From contig CAQGLR010000044.1 in NCBI GenBank assembly GCA_948794795.1, positions 1-31,781 of the forward strand: a stretch of DNA of 31,781 nucleotides, read 5' to 3'. A program made the position numbers and the translations under genes. The stretch's first letter is position 1; the number at the start of each line of letters is the position of its first letter. Positions 17,073 through 24,968 of the stretch are shown here, one piece after another. Under the pieces are notes generated by a model. That model saw nothing but the letters and a program-made list of their open reading frames with translations, ran no database searches and had not been told where the DNA came from. Origin of the DNA: an uncultured Lachnospiraceae bacterium (GTDB taxonomy: Bacteria > Bacillota > Clostridia > Lachnospirales > Lachnospiraceae).

Positions 17073-17115
17073 GGTAGTGGTTATCTTAACGGACAACCAG
17101 CTGCCTTTTTATTTT
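17073..17115 (+). terminator. Intrinsic terminator after the GNAT gene
   Basis: GGTAGTGGTT (17073-17082) pairs with AACCAGCTGCC (17095-17105), with one G-U pair and one bulge, and is followed by TTTTTATTTT. Confidence 0.75.
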
Positions 17116-17205
17116 CAGTAACTATCAATATAGCACAAAAAGAATGAGATATCAGAAATGATTAAAAGCAAAAATGGTACAAACAGAAGTAAGGAGAGAG
17201 TTTAG

Positions 17206-17310
17206 ATGATAACTATAGAAACTAACAGATTACTTTTGAGAAATTATAGAGTGACAGATTTTGAGGATATTATAAAATATTTTTCTGTTGTCAATTTGGT
17301 AAAATACTGA
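17206..17310 (+). pseudogene. N-terminal stub of a second GNAT acetyltransferase
   Basis: ATG 17206 has a good ribosome binding site (AAGGAGAG, ending 8 bases upstream). It encodes MITIETNRLLLRNYRVTDFE, the hallmark start of RimJ/RimL-type GNAT proteins, which normally run about 150-180 residues. The frame stops after 34 codons. Homology seems to end near KYFS (about 17283), and no acetyl-CoA-binding motif follows in any frame up to the AraC gene. The rest appears deleted, not merely frameshifted. The DNA after the break begins with a consensus promoter. Confidence 0.75.
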
Positions 17311-17316
17311 TATAAT
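17288..17316 (+). promoter_or_regulatory. Consensus promoter at the GNAT breakpoint
   Basis: TTGTCA (17288-17293), 17 bases, TATAAT (17311-17316): the best sigma-A match of this stretch. No gene lies downstream on the plus strand before the convergent AraC gene. A transcript would run antisense into the 3' end of that gene unless stopped by the weak inverted repeat CTTATTCT (17332-17339) / AGAATAAG (17380-17387). Confidence 0.5.
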
Positions 17317-17432
17317 TCAACCGTCAGTAAGCTTATTCTCCTTTGGTAATCTTTTTAATAATCAGTAAAATTATACAATAGAATAAGATTTATGGATTTT
17401 TATTTTGCCAGACTCACGTTAAAATTAAGAAC

Positions 17433-18338
17433 CTAAATAATTTTATTATGTTTTTTTCTGTATCCACTTGGTGTTAATTGGAATATTTCTTTAAATTTAC
17501 GGCAAAAATAACCAGTATTTTCAAAACCAGTATCCCGGGCTATTGAAGCAATATTGTTCTCTGTAGTAACCAAAAGCTTTGCGGCACGTTTTAGCCTGTA
17601 ATTTACGAGATAGTTTATAGGCGGGGTATGGATATTTTTGTTAAATATATTTAGAACACTGCTTTTGCTTAATGATACAGTTTTTGCAATATCCTCCAGG
17701 GAAATTTGGTATGGATAATTTTTATGTATATACTGCATCATAATCTGGAGCTGGGCCTGGGTACGTACAGATGATTGAGGTGCAGGAATATTTTCAATTA
17801 TGCCAATATCCTCATATAACATACCCCATAATTTCAAAAGTAGTTCTACAGTTTTAATTTCACATATACTGCCTGGTTCCTGGATTGTAAATATGGATAC
17901 CAGTGTGTCTAAAATCTTTTTTTGTTCAGGATTTTCATAAGAAAATATAAGATACCTGGTTGCAGATTGAAGGACAGGCTGTATATATTTCTGGTATATA
18001 AGGCTTTCTTCCTGTGAAAGCAGTAAGGGTGAAAATACAATATTAGGAATAATAGTGCTTTCTGTTGATTCAAATCTATGTATTACTTGGGAATTTATAA
18101 ATATGCCTGTCCCAGCACCCAGGACATGTCTGCTGCCTCCAATAAGACATTCTGCTGTTCCTTTTTCAATAAAAACAAATTCTACTTCTGGATGCCAGTG
18201 CCAGTCTATGCAGTGAAAATCAAACAGCCAGATATCCTCAAGATAGTATTGGAAGGGATATTCTTCACTTCCATGATGGATTGTTTCCCTTAATGATTCA
18301 TCTGTTACTATTTTGCTGTATCCTGTATTAATTTTCAT
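17433..18338 (-). CDS. AraC-family transcriptional regulator
   Basis: A 301-residue regulator with an N-terminal cupin-like sensor domain (HWHPEVEFVFIEKGTAECLIGG, about residues 47-70, with the HxHxxxE pattern) and a C-terminal AraC/XylS pair of helix-turn-helix motifs (about 195-298: SLEDIAKTVSLSKSSVLNIF and NIASIARDTGFENTGYFCRKF). Such proteins commonly sense a sugar or related small molecule and activate a neighbouring transporter or hydrolase. AAGGAGCAG precedes the ATG on the minus strand. It is divergent from the MFS transporter gene with only 117 bases between the coding regions, which is the likely target. Confidence 0.92.
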   Translation of the reverse strand: MKINTGYSKIVTDESLRETIHHGSEEYPFQYYLEDIWLFDFHCIDWHWHPEVEFVFIEKGTAECLIGGSRHVLGAGTGIFINSQVIHRFESTESTIIPNIVFSPLLLSQEESLIYQKYIQPVLQSATRYLIFSYENPEQKKILDTLVSIFTIQEPGSICEIKTVELLLKLWGMLYEDIGIIENIPAPQSSVRTQAQLQIMMQYIHKNYPYQISLEDIAKTVSLSKSSVLNIFNKNIHTPPINYLVNYRLKRAAKLLVTTENNIASIARDTGFENTGYFCRKFKEIFQLTPSGYRKKHNKII

Positions 18339-18368
18339 TGATAACTGCTCCTTTTGTGATATTGTGTA

Positions 18369-18418
18369 ATAATATTGTGAAATATTATATTGCTATATGT
18401 ATTTCTCTGATATATAAT
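18369..18418 (+). promoter_or_regulatory. MFS gene promoter with upstream inverted repeat
   Basis: TTGCTA (18390-18395), 17 bases, TATAAT (18413-18418). Immediately upstream lies the inverted repeat ATAATATT (18369-18376) / AATATTAT (18381-18388), well placed for an activator to contact RNA polymerase; the divergent AraC protein is the obvious candidate. AraC proteins often prefer direct repeats, so the operator assignment is tentative. Confidence 0.5.
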
Positions 18419-18455
18419 GCAATTCATTATAATAATGAAAGGAACAGATGTCAAC

Positions 18456-19679
18456 ATGGCAAAAAATTATAAAAAAACACTAACAGCTTGTTATCTTGGT
18501 TTTATTACACAAGCAATTACTGCTAACTTTGCACCATTGCTTTTTTTAAAATTCCATAGTGAGTATAATATTCCACTGGGTAAAATAGCTCTTATTTCTA
18601 CAATATTTTTTCTGGTCCAGCTGGTTGTAGATATTTTATGTTCTTATTTTGCAGACAGCCTTGGATACCGTAAATGCGTTGTGGTTTCTGAATTATGTGC
18701 AGCATCGGGGCTTATTGGGCTTGCATTTCTGCCTGGTATTTTAAATAAACCTTTAATGGGTATTATTATAAGTGTTATTATTTATGCAGTCGGAAGTGGT
18801 TTAATTGAAGTGTTGTGCAGTCCTATTGTAGAGGCATGTCCATTTGACCATAAAGAGGCTGCTATGAGCCTGCTGCATTCTTTTTATTGCTGGGGTTCTG
18901 TAGGTGTGATACTTTTATCTACTGTATTTTTTACTGTTTTTGGAACTGGCAGCTGGAAATGGCTTGCCTGCATATGGGCTCTTATTCCGCTTTATAATAT
19001 TTATAATTTTGCAACATGCCCTATTGAACCTATTGTAGATGAGGGTAAAGGCATGAAAATAAGCCATTTGTTTAAAGTTCCATTATTCTGGATATCAATT
19101 ATTCTTATGGTTTGTGCAGGCGCTTCTGAGCTGTCTATGGCACAATGGGCTTCTGCATATGCTGAATCTGCACTGGGATTATCAAAATCAACAGGAGACC
19201 TGGCAGGTCCATGCATGTTTGCGGTAACTATGGGTATAAGCCGTGTTATTTTTGGAAAATATGGCGGCAGGATGGATTTAATGAAATTTATGGCTGGCTC
19301 AGGCTGCTTGTGCCTGGCTTGTTATGTGGCAGCTTCTATATCAGACAATCCTGTTATTGGATTAGCTGGATGTATTATGTGTGGTTTTTCTGTTGGAATT
19401 ATGTGGCCAGGAACAATCAGTATATGTTCTAGACGGCTTCCTGAGGGTGGAACTGCTATGTTTGGACTGCTTGCAATGGCGGGAGACCTGGGTGGGGCAT
19501 TTGGACCTGGGATTGTTGGCAATATTACACAAAATGCAAATAATGATTTAAGAAAGGGTATGCTGGCAGGATGCATTTTCCCACTGGTATTGATTATCTC
19601 TCTTTTTATATTGAAAAAATTATGGAGAGATAAAAATATAAAAAATAAATCCCTTGACAAACAGTTATACAAATATTAA
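18456..19679 (+). CDS. MFS transporter
   Basis: A 407-residue major facilitator superfamily permease with about 12 membrane segments. The loop between segments 2 and 3 reads YFADSLGYRKCVV, the usual GxxxDRxGRRK-type motif in divergent form. A cytoplasmic loop (CPIEPIVDEGKGMKISHLFK) joins the two halves. The substrate cannot be read from the sequence; pairing with an AraC regulator suggests a sugar or similar nutrient, and efflux is possible. An in-frame ATG at 18417 overlaps the -10 box, so ATG 18456, with AAAGGAA upstream, is taken as the start. The 3' end of this gene contains the promoter of the metG leader. Confidence 0.88.
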   Translation: MAKNYKKTLTACYLGFITQAITANFAPLLFLKFHSEYNIPLGKIALISTIFFLVQLVVDILCSYFADSLGYRKCVVVSELCAASGLIGLAFLPGILNKPLMGIIISVIIYAVGSGLIEVLCSPIVEACPFDHKEAAMSLLHSFYCWGSVGVILLSTVFFTVFGTGSWKWLACIWALIPLYNIYNFATCPIEPIVDEGKGMKISHLFKVPLFWISIILMVCAGASELSMAQWASAYAESALGLSKSTGDLAGPCMFAVTMGISRVIFGKYGGRMDLMKFMAGSGCLCLACYVAASISDNPVIGLAGCIMCGFSVGIMWPGTISICSRRLPEGGTAMFGLLAMAGDLGGAFGPGIVGNITQNANNDLRKGMLAGCIFPLVLIISLFILKKLWRDKNIKNKSLDKQLYKY

Positions 19680-19682
19680 AAT
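19654..19682 (+). promoter_or_regulatory. Promoter of the metG T-box leader, inside the MFS gene end
   Basis: TTGACA (19654-19659), 17 bases, TAAAAT (19677-19682). The -35 box and spacer lie within the last codons of the MFS gene and the -10 overlaps its stop codon. Start of transcription would be near 19689, about 20 bases before the T-box leader structure begins. Confidence 0.7.
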
Positions 19683-19710
19683 GTAAAAAATTATTAAAAC
19701 CAAATAATTT

Positions 19711-20048
19711 AAAAGCTGTGAAAAGAAGAGTAGGCAATCCTATGTACAAAGAAAATGGTATTTAATTATTTTATCCTGGCAGAGAGCCCTGATGGTGGAA
19801 ATGGGTGTACAGAATATTGCTGAAGATGGTCTTGGAGCTACGTACCGAAGTGGTATTATAAATTACTATATATTATGGCTGTACAGTCCATATATATAAG
19901 CATAGTGCCACCAGGCTGCGGCAGGTGCGCCTGTTATAGCGTCTACACTGTGATGGCAGTGGCAGAGGCCTGTGTTGTGAAGCATAGGTAAATTAAAGTG
20001 GTAACACGGTATTTCCCGTCTTTAAGAATTTTTCTTAAAGGCGTTTTT
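19711..20048 (+). ncRNA. T-box leader controlling metG (methionine-specific)
   Basis: This leader has the T-box layout. Stem I has GAAGAGTAGG on the 5' side, the AGAGAG bulge region (19781-19786) and the GGTGGAAATGG distal part. The T-box sequence AAAGTGGTAACACGG (19995-20009) has TGGT (19999-20002) to pair with an uncharged tRNA ending in ACCA. A terminator hairpin, CGTCTTTAAGA with TCTTAAAGGCG then TTTTTT, lies at 20017-20048. A candidate specifier codon AUG at 19826-19828 sits on the 3' side of stem I in GAAGATGGTC and fits the downstream methionyl-tRNA synthetase. Uncharged tRNA-Met should favour antitermination. Confidence 0.92.
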
Positions 20049-20120
20049 TAATGTTAAAATATACAAAGACTATATTCAATAATTTGTGTATTTCTATAAT
20101 TATGAAAGAGAGGTAATATA

Positions 20121-22100
20121 ATGGCAGAGAAAAAGAAATTTTATTTAACAACAGCGATTGCCTATACTTCAGGCAAGCCGCATATTGGAAACACATATGA
20201 AGCAGTCCTTGCAGACAGCATTGTAAGATTTAAAAGGCAGCAGGGATATGATGTACGTTTCCAGACAGGCACAGACGAGCATGGACAGAAGATAGAAATT
20301 AAATCAGAAGAAGCAGGAATTACACCAAAACAGTTTGTTGATAACGTATCTGGACAGATTAAAACCATATGGGATTTAATGGGCACATCATATGATAAGT
20401 TTATCCGTACTACAGATGAATACCATGAAAAACAGGTACAGAAGATTTTTAAGAAACTTTATAAACAGGGGGACATATACAAAGGATTTTATGAAGGAAT
20501 GTACTGTACCCCATGTGAGTCATTTTTCACATCCTCACAGCTTGTTGATGGCAAATGCCCTGACTGTGGCAGGGAGTGCCAGCCAGCAAAAGAAGAAGCA
20601 TATTTCCTGAAATTAAGCAAATATGCAGACAGGCTTATAGAGCATATTAATGCAAACCCTGGATTTATACAGCCAGAATCACGCAAAAATGAAATGATGA
20701 ATAACTTCCTGCTTCCTGGCCTGCAGGATTTATGTGTATCACGTACTTCATTTAAGTGGGGAATACCTGTAGACTTTGATGAAGGGCATGTTGTATATGT
20801 GTGGATAGATGCCCTTAGCAACTATATTACAGGGCTTGGCTATGATGTAGATGGAAATAACCTGCTTGAAGACGGGGAAGACCTTTTTGCAAAATTCTGG
20901 CCTGCTGACCTTCATCTTATTGGTAAAGATATATTGCGTTTCCATACTATTTACTGGCCTGTTATGCTTATGGCACTCGGACTGCCGCTTCCAAAGCAGA
21001 TATTCGGGCATCCATGGCTTTTACAGAATGATGGCAAGATGAGCAAGTCTAAAGGAAATGTAATATATGCAGATGACCTTGTAGACGTATTTGGGGTAGA
21101 TGCTGTACGTTACTTTGTATTACATGAAATGCCATTTGAAAATGATGGTGTAGTTACATGGGAGCTTATGGCTGAAAGGATTAATTCTGACCTTGCAAAT
21201 ACACTTGGAAATCTTGTAAACAGGACAATTTCCATGACAAACAAGTACCTTGGTGGAATAGCAGAAGACAAAGGGGTACAAGAGCTAGTTGATAATGAAC
21301 TTAAAACACTTGTAACAGGTGCATATAAAAAAGTTGCAGAAAAAATGGATTCATTGCGTATAGCAGATGCTATTTCAGAAGTATTTGCCATATTTAAAAG
21401 GTGTAATAAATATATAGATGAGACAGAACCTTGGGTGCTTGGCAAGGATGAAAGCAAGAAAGACAGGCTTTCTACAGTTCTTTATAACCTTATTGAAAGT
21501 ATTACAACAGGCGCAAGCCTTCTTGAACCATTTATGCCAGATACTACAGAAAAGATATTAAAACAACTGTCAGCTGGAAGAAAAAGTACCAGCGATATGG
21601 AGAAGTTTGGTATATATGCATCAGGAACAAAGGTTACAGAAAAACCAGAGATATTATTTGCAAGACATGATATAAAAGAAGTCCTTGCTAAGGCAGAAGA
21701 AATAAGTGCAGCACAGGCAGCAGCGAATAATGAGGTACAGGAAGATGAAGAGGTAATTAATATTGAGGCAAAGCCTGAAATTACATTTGACGATTTTGGT
21801 AAGATGCAGTTCCAGGTTGGTGAGATTATTGCATGTGAAGAAGTTAAAAAGTCTAAAAAGCTTCTTTGTTCACAAGTTAAAATAGGAAGTGAAGTTAAGC
21901 AGATAGTTTCTGGTATAAAACAGTATTATAAAGCAGAAGAGATGGTTGGCAAGAAAGTAATGGTACTTGTAAACCTTAAACCTGCCAAACTTGCAGGAGT
22001 ATTGTCAGAAGGTATGCTTCTCTGTGCAGAGGATGCAGAAGGAAACCTTGCACTTATGGTACCTGAAAAGAGTATGCCAGCAGGGGCAGAAATCTGTTAA
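20121..22100 (+). CDS. metG: Methionyl-tRNA synthetase
   Basis: A 659-residue class I aminoacyl-tRNA synthetase that charges tRNA-Met. The HIGH-type signature is HIGN in YTSGKPHIGNTYEAV (about residues 13-27). The connective domain has a zinc knuckle with CTPC and CPDC pairs, the KMSKS loop is at about 306-310, and the anticodon-binding helical domain follows. The C-terminal 110 residues form an EMAP/Trbp111-type tRNA-binding domain (FDDFGKMQFQVGEIIACEEV through NLKPAKLAGVLSEGMLLCA) that also mediates dimerisation. Length is normal for this MetG1 form. AGAGAGG lies 8 bases before ATG 20121. Expression is controlled by the T-box leader upstream. Confidence 0.97.
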   Translation: MAEKKKFYLTTAIAYTSGKPHIGNTYEAVLADSIVRFKRQQGYDVRFQTGTDEHGQKIEIKSEEAGITPKQFVDNVSGQIKTIWDLMGTSYDKFIRTTDEYHEKQVQKIFKKLYKQGDIYKGFYEGMYCTPCESFFTSSQLVDGKCPDCGRECQPAKEEAYFLKLSKYADRLIEHINANPGFIQPESRKNEMMNNFLLPGLQDLCVSRTSFKWGIPVDFDEGHVVYVWIDALSNYITGLGYDVDGNNLLEDGEDLFAKFWPADLHLIGKDILRFHTIYWPVMLMALGLPLPKQIFGHPWLLQNDGKMSKSKGNVIYADDLVDVFGVDAVRYFVLHEMPFENDGVVTWELMAERINSDLANTLGNLVNRTISMTNKYLGGIAEDKGVQELVDNELKTLVTGAYKKVAEKMDSLRIADAISEVFAIFKRCNKYIDETEPWVLGKDESKKDRLSTVLYNLIESITTGASLLEPFMPDTTEKILKQLSAGRKSTSDMEKFGIYASGTKVTEKPEILFARHDIKEVLAKAEEISAAQAAANNEVQEDEEVINIEAKPEITFDDFGKMQFQVGEIIACEEVKKSKKLLCSQVKIGSEVKQIVSGIKQYYKAEEMVGKKVMVLVNLKPAKLAGVLSEGMLLCAEDAEGNLALMVPEKSMPAGAEIC

Positions 22101-22166
22101 TATAAAAGCATTATATGTTTATATTATATATTTATACAGCTTGTTTTGTGTAAAAGTCTTCTGTTT

Positions 22167-22289
22167 TGTGGATAATCCCACGAAATTGTACTAAAATTGT
22201 TAAGAAATTAAGGATAATTGCCGATAAGTAAAATAAGTATATCCATTTTTGTGGATTTAGGACAAATTTTTAGAAGGTTTTGTGGATAA
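22167..22289. promoter_or_regulatory. Cluster of DnaA-box-like sites
   Basis: Two exact copies of TGTGGATAA, the complement of the DnaA box TTATCCACA, are at 22167-22175 and 22281-22289. A near match, TGTGGATTT, is at 22250-22258. All three have the same orientation and lie in AT-rich sequence between metG and the next gene. None of the usual oriC neighbours (dnaA, dnaN, rpmH) is present, so this is not argued to be the chromosomal origin. Confidence 0.4.
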
Positions 22290-22376
22290 CATTATATCAG
22301 GGCAGCTGCCATTATATGCCAGTAGTATGTGGTATATTAAATGGCAGTGGCTGTATATAAGGAAATGGAGTTGCTT

Positions 22377-23582
22377 ATGAATGGATTAATAACCACGGAT
22401 GGTAATTTAAAAAGCCAGGCAGGACGCACATATTCTGCCAATGACAGGGGAAGAACAAGCGCTGCGGACAGAAGAAGGGCAGCAAGTGCTTATGCACCAG
22501 CAAGCAGGCAGCAAGGAAGTACATCTGGCATAAATAGCATGGCATATGCATTGCCAGACAGGTTTAACAGGCTGGCTTCTATTGTAACTGCAGAAGATGC
22601 AGCATACTGGATGCAGGGGGAGGATATGCCACAGGATGAAAATGCACCAGCAGGTGGTAATCCTGTTCCACCACAGGGAAGTGCCAAAGATTATAATGCG
22701 GCACAGGAAGCGTATAATAAACAGACACAGATAGGTGGCAAAGGGCAGCAGGCAGCTGCAGCACAGAAAAAAGGCATGACAGATGAAGAGATTGCCATGC
22801 TTGGACAGGATGAAGAAGAGAAAAAGGATAAGTCATGGTTCTCTGATAAAGATATTGAAGAGATGGACAGATTGCTTGAAAGCCTTAAGAGGGCAAGAGA
22901 ACGTAATAAAGCAAGGAATGATAAGAAAAACCAGCCAAAGAAAGCCCTGCGGTACCAGTTTAAGAGGGTTTCTACTACTATATCACAGGCAAAAAGTGTT
23001 TCACAGGCAGGAAATGCTGTGCAGAAGGCAAAGACTTCATATGTAAGCCTTAAGAGAAAGGCAGCAAGCGGCAAGTATGACCAGCAGGAGATTTCAATGG
23101 CAGTAACACATGCCAGGAAAATGGTACGCATAGCTAAGACAAAGCTTGCGCATATTAAAGAAGAGGAAACGGCTGACAAGGTTGGGCTTCAGGATGAAAT
23201 ATCTATAGAAGCAAGGGAACGCCGCAAGAAAGAACACCGTAAGGATGAGGATTTAGACCTTCTTAAAGCAGATATGGATTATCTTAAAGCACAATTAAAA
23301 TATATCAGGGAAGGTGGCGGAAAAGATTCCGCAAGTATCCAGGCAAGAGCAAGCCTGAGTACAGCTATTAATGCAACTTATAGCGTTATGAAGAAGCAGG
23401 CAGTAAAAGAAAACCTTGAGAAATTTATAGAAAACAGTGAAATGTCAGCAGAAGCAGCACAGGTGGCAGCACAAGTCACTATGGCAGTTTCAGATGCACA
23501 GGCATCAGGAAGCGGTACAGTAGCTGCTTCGGCAGTAGCAGATGTTATGACATCAGGCGGCGGTTTTACTACTTTGATGTAA
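22377..23582 (+). CDS. Coiled-coil protein of unknown function
   Basis: A 401-residue soluble, highly charged protein I do not recognise. The first 140 residues are low in complexity (Ala, Gly, Gln, Arg, Pro) and probably disordered. Residues about 140-185 are acidic/basic (MTDEEIAMLGQDEEEKKDKSW). The segments IEEMDRLLESLKRARERNKAR and about 265-315 (HIKEEETADKV to MDYLKAQLKYIREGGG) look like coiled coil. The Ala/Ser-rich C terminus (SAEAAQVAAQVTMAVSDAQA) could be amphipathic. There is no signal peptide or membrane segment. ATG codons at 22341 and 22365 are in frame, but GGAAATGGAG sits 6 bases before ATG 22377. It faces the LacI gene with a 29-base gap and no terminator seen. Confidence 0.7.
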   Translation: MNGLITTDGNLKSQAGRTYSANDRGRTSAADRRRAASAYAPASRQQGSTSGINSMAYALPDRFNRLASIVTAEDAAYWMQGEDMPQDENAPAGGNPVPPQGSAKDYNAAQEAYNKQTQIGGKGQQAAAAQKKGMTDEEIAMLGQDEEEKKDKSWFSDKDIEEMDRLLESLKRARERNKARNDKKNQPKKALRYQFKRVSTTISQAKSVSQAGNAVQKAKTSYVSLKRKAASGKYDQQEISMAVTHARKMVRIAKTKLAHIKEEETADKVGLQDEISIEARERRKKEHRKDEDLDLLKADMDYLKAQLKYIREGGGKDSASIQARASLSTAINATYSVMKKQAVKENLEKFIENSEMSAEAAQVAAQVTMAVSDAQASGSGTVAASAVADVMTSGGGFTTLM

Positions 23583-23611
23583 ATAAAATAACTGCGTAGC
23601 AGGAGGACTGG

Positions 23612-24697
23612 TCAGCGGTTATAAGTACAGCTTTCACGTTCTAAAAGCCTGCATGGAAGTTCAACACGTATATTTTCCCTGTGTTTTCCGTTTCTTCTGT
23701 CAAGGAGAAGTGTTACTGCAAGATGTGCCATTTCTTTTTTTGGAATGTCAATAGTAGTAAGCATAGGGGTTGTTTTCTGGGAGGGGTATATATTGTCAAT
23801 AGATATTACTGATGGCAGATAGCCCCTCTTTTTATTAGCTTTTAACGCATTTAATACGCCTATGGCAGTAATGTCATTGGCACAAAATATTGCAGAAGGT
23901 TTTGTGGAAGACTGGATTATATCAAGCATAGCCATAAAACCTTCTTTTTCTGTCTGGCCAGTCTGGTGTACATTGGCATAATTTAATGGTATTTTATGGT
24001 TGAGCAATGTCTGGTAGTAACCTGTATATCGTGACTCGTATGTACAGTCGCCAATATATGCAATATTGTTGTGGCCAAGCTGTACAAGGTATTCAACAGC
24101 CTTTTGTGCAGCAGTGGTTCCATTACATATTACTTCATCATATTCATAATCAGTAGGGTTTCTGTCTATGCCAGCAATATATGGGTATCTTTTATTGAGT
24201 ACAGGCATAAGCCCATGAGGGCATTTACCAAGAAGTATAAGGCCTGTATTATGTTTCTTAGGAATTAATGCAGGTGAAGAAACTGGATTTTCTGCAATTA
24301 CTTTGGAAGAAGTTTTATAAGGTACAGCCTTTGCAGGAGTGCTGCCCTGTTCCCCAAGTGATATTATATCTGTGAAATTTAAAGTTTCCCCAAGCAGTAA
24401 ATTATTTGCAAGAAGTTCTTCTTTAACATGCTTGAAAAGCTCAGCAAAAAAAGGGTCTTTATCCATTGAATCAAACCTGGTGAGAAAAATATCAACAAAA
24501 AAAGGTTGTTCTGTTGTTTTGCTGCCAAGACGCAGGTTTCTTGCTGCTGTATTTGGCACATATTCAAGTTCTCTTGCAATTTCCCATATTTTTTCTGAAA
24601 GTCCAGGTATATGGCAGGAATGACCAGGTGTATTCAGTACACGTGAAACTGTAGATACAGATGTACCTGCAAGTTCTGCTATTTTTTTCAATGACAT
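23612..24697 (-). CDS. LacI-family transcriptional regulator
   Basis: A 361-residue repressor. The N terminus is a standard LacI helix-turn-helix with hinge (LKKIAELAGTSVSTVSRVLN, then LEYVPNTAARNLR). The ligand-binding part is the periplasmic-binding-protein fold of the LacI/GalR type, ending in a dimerisation segment (PKKEMAHLAVTLLLDRR). Residues about 108-150 form a variable Ser/Pro/Lys-rich stretch longer than in most relatives. The effector is unknown. AGAGAGGA precedes the ATG. The gene is divergent from the Ssu/Tau-type transporter operon, with two operator-like palindromes between them, so it probably controls that operon and itself. Confidence 0.9.
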   Translation of the reverse strand: MSLKKIAELAGTSVSTVSRVLNTPGHSCHIPGLSEKIWEIARELEYVPNTAARNLRLGSKTTEQPFFVDIFLTRFDSMDKDPFFAELFKHVKEELLANNLLLGETLNFTDIISLGEQGSTPAKAVPYKTSSKVIAENPVSSPALIPKKHNTGLILLGKCPHGLMPVLNKRYPYIAGIDRNPTDYEYDEVICNGTTAAQKAVEYLVQLGHNNIAYIGDCTYESRYTGYYQTLLNHKIPLNYANVHQTGQTEKEGFMAMLDIIQSSTKPSAIFCANDITAIGVLNALKANKKRGYLPSVISIDNIYPSQKTTPMLTTIDIPKKEMAHLAVTLLLDRRNGKHRENIRVELPCRLLERESCTYNR

Positions 24698-24769
24698 TGT
24701 AATATCCTCTCTGTTTTAAAAAGTATATAACAAGTTTTTATGTGTAAACTAAACTAATAACAAAAATTA

Positions 24770-24789
24770 TTTTGAAAACGTTATCAAAA
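24770..24789. promoter_or_regulatory. LacI/CcpA-type operator 1
   Basis: TTTTGAAAACGTTATCAAAA is a near-perfect palindrome centred on CG (24779-24780). Its core fits the catabolite-responsive element pattern WTGNAANCGNWNNCW at every defined position. It lies about 75 bases upstream of the LacI start, where it could serve autoregulation or CcpA control. Confidence 0.65.
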
Positions 24790-24861
24790 TATAAGTGCCA
24801 TATATACACATAATTTTAATTCTTAGTGGTAATTTTACCATTTTATAAGTAAAATAGCAAG

Positions 24862-24875
24862 AGAAAACGTTGTCA
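24862..24875. promoter_or_regulatory. LacI-type operator 2
   Basis: AGAAAACGTTGTCA shares GAAAACGTT and the TCA end with operator 1 and is centred 89 bases from it, nearer the transporter operon. Two related sites flanking a divergent intergenic region suggest cooperative binding or looping by the LacI protein encoded alongside. A weak promoter for the operon (TTGTGG, 17 bases, TATGTT) lies just downstream. Confidence 0.5.
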
Positions 24876-24968
24876 TAAATAATTGTTAATTTGTGGACAT
24901 TTTTATCGTAAACTATGTTAAGCCAGTAAAACAAAGAAATGTAATGTAATTGATATGGAGGTTTAATT

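Noticed and set aside
22167..22289. Chromosomal replication origin
   Set aside because: Only two exact DnaA boxes, and no dnaA, dnaN, gyrB or rpmH nearby; reported only as a site cluster.
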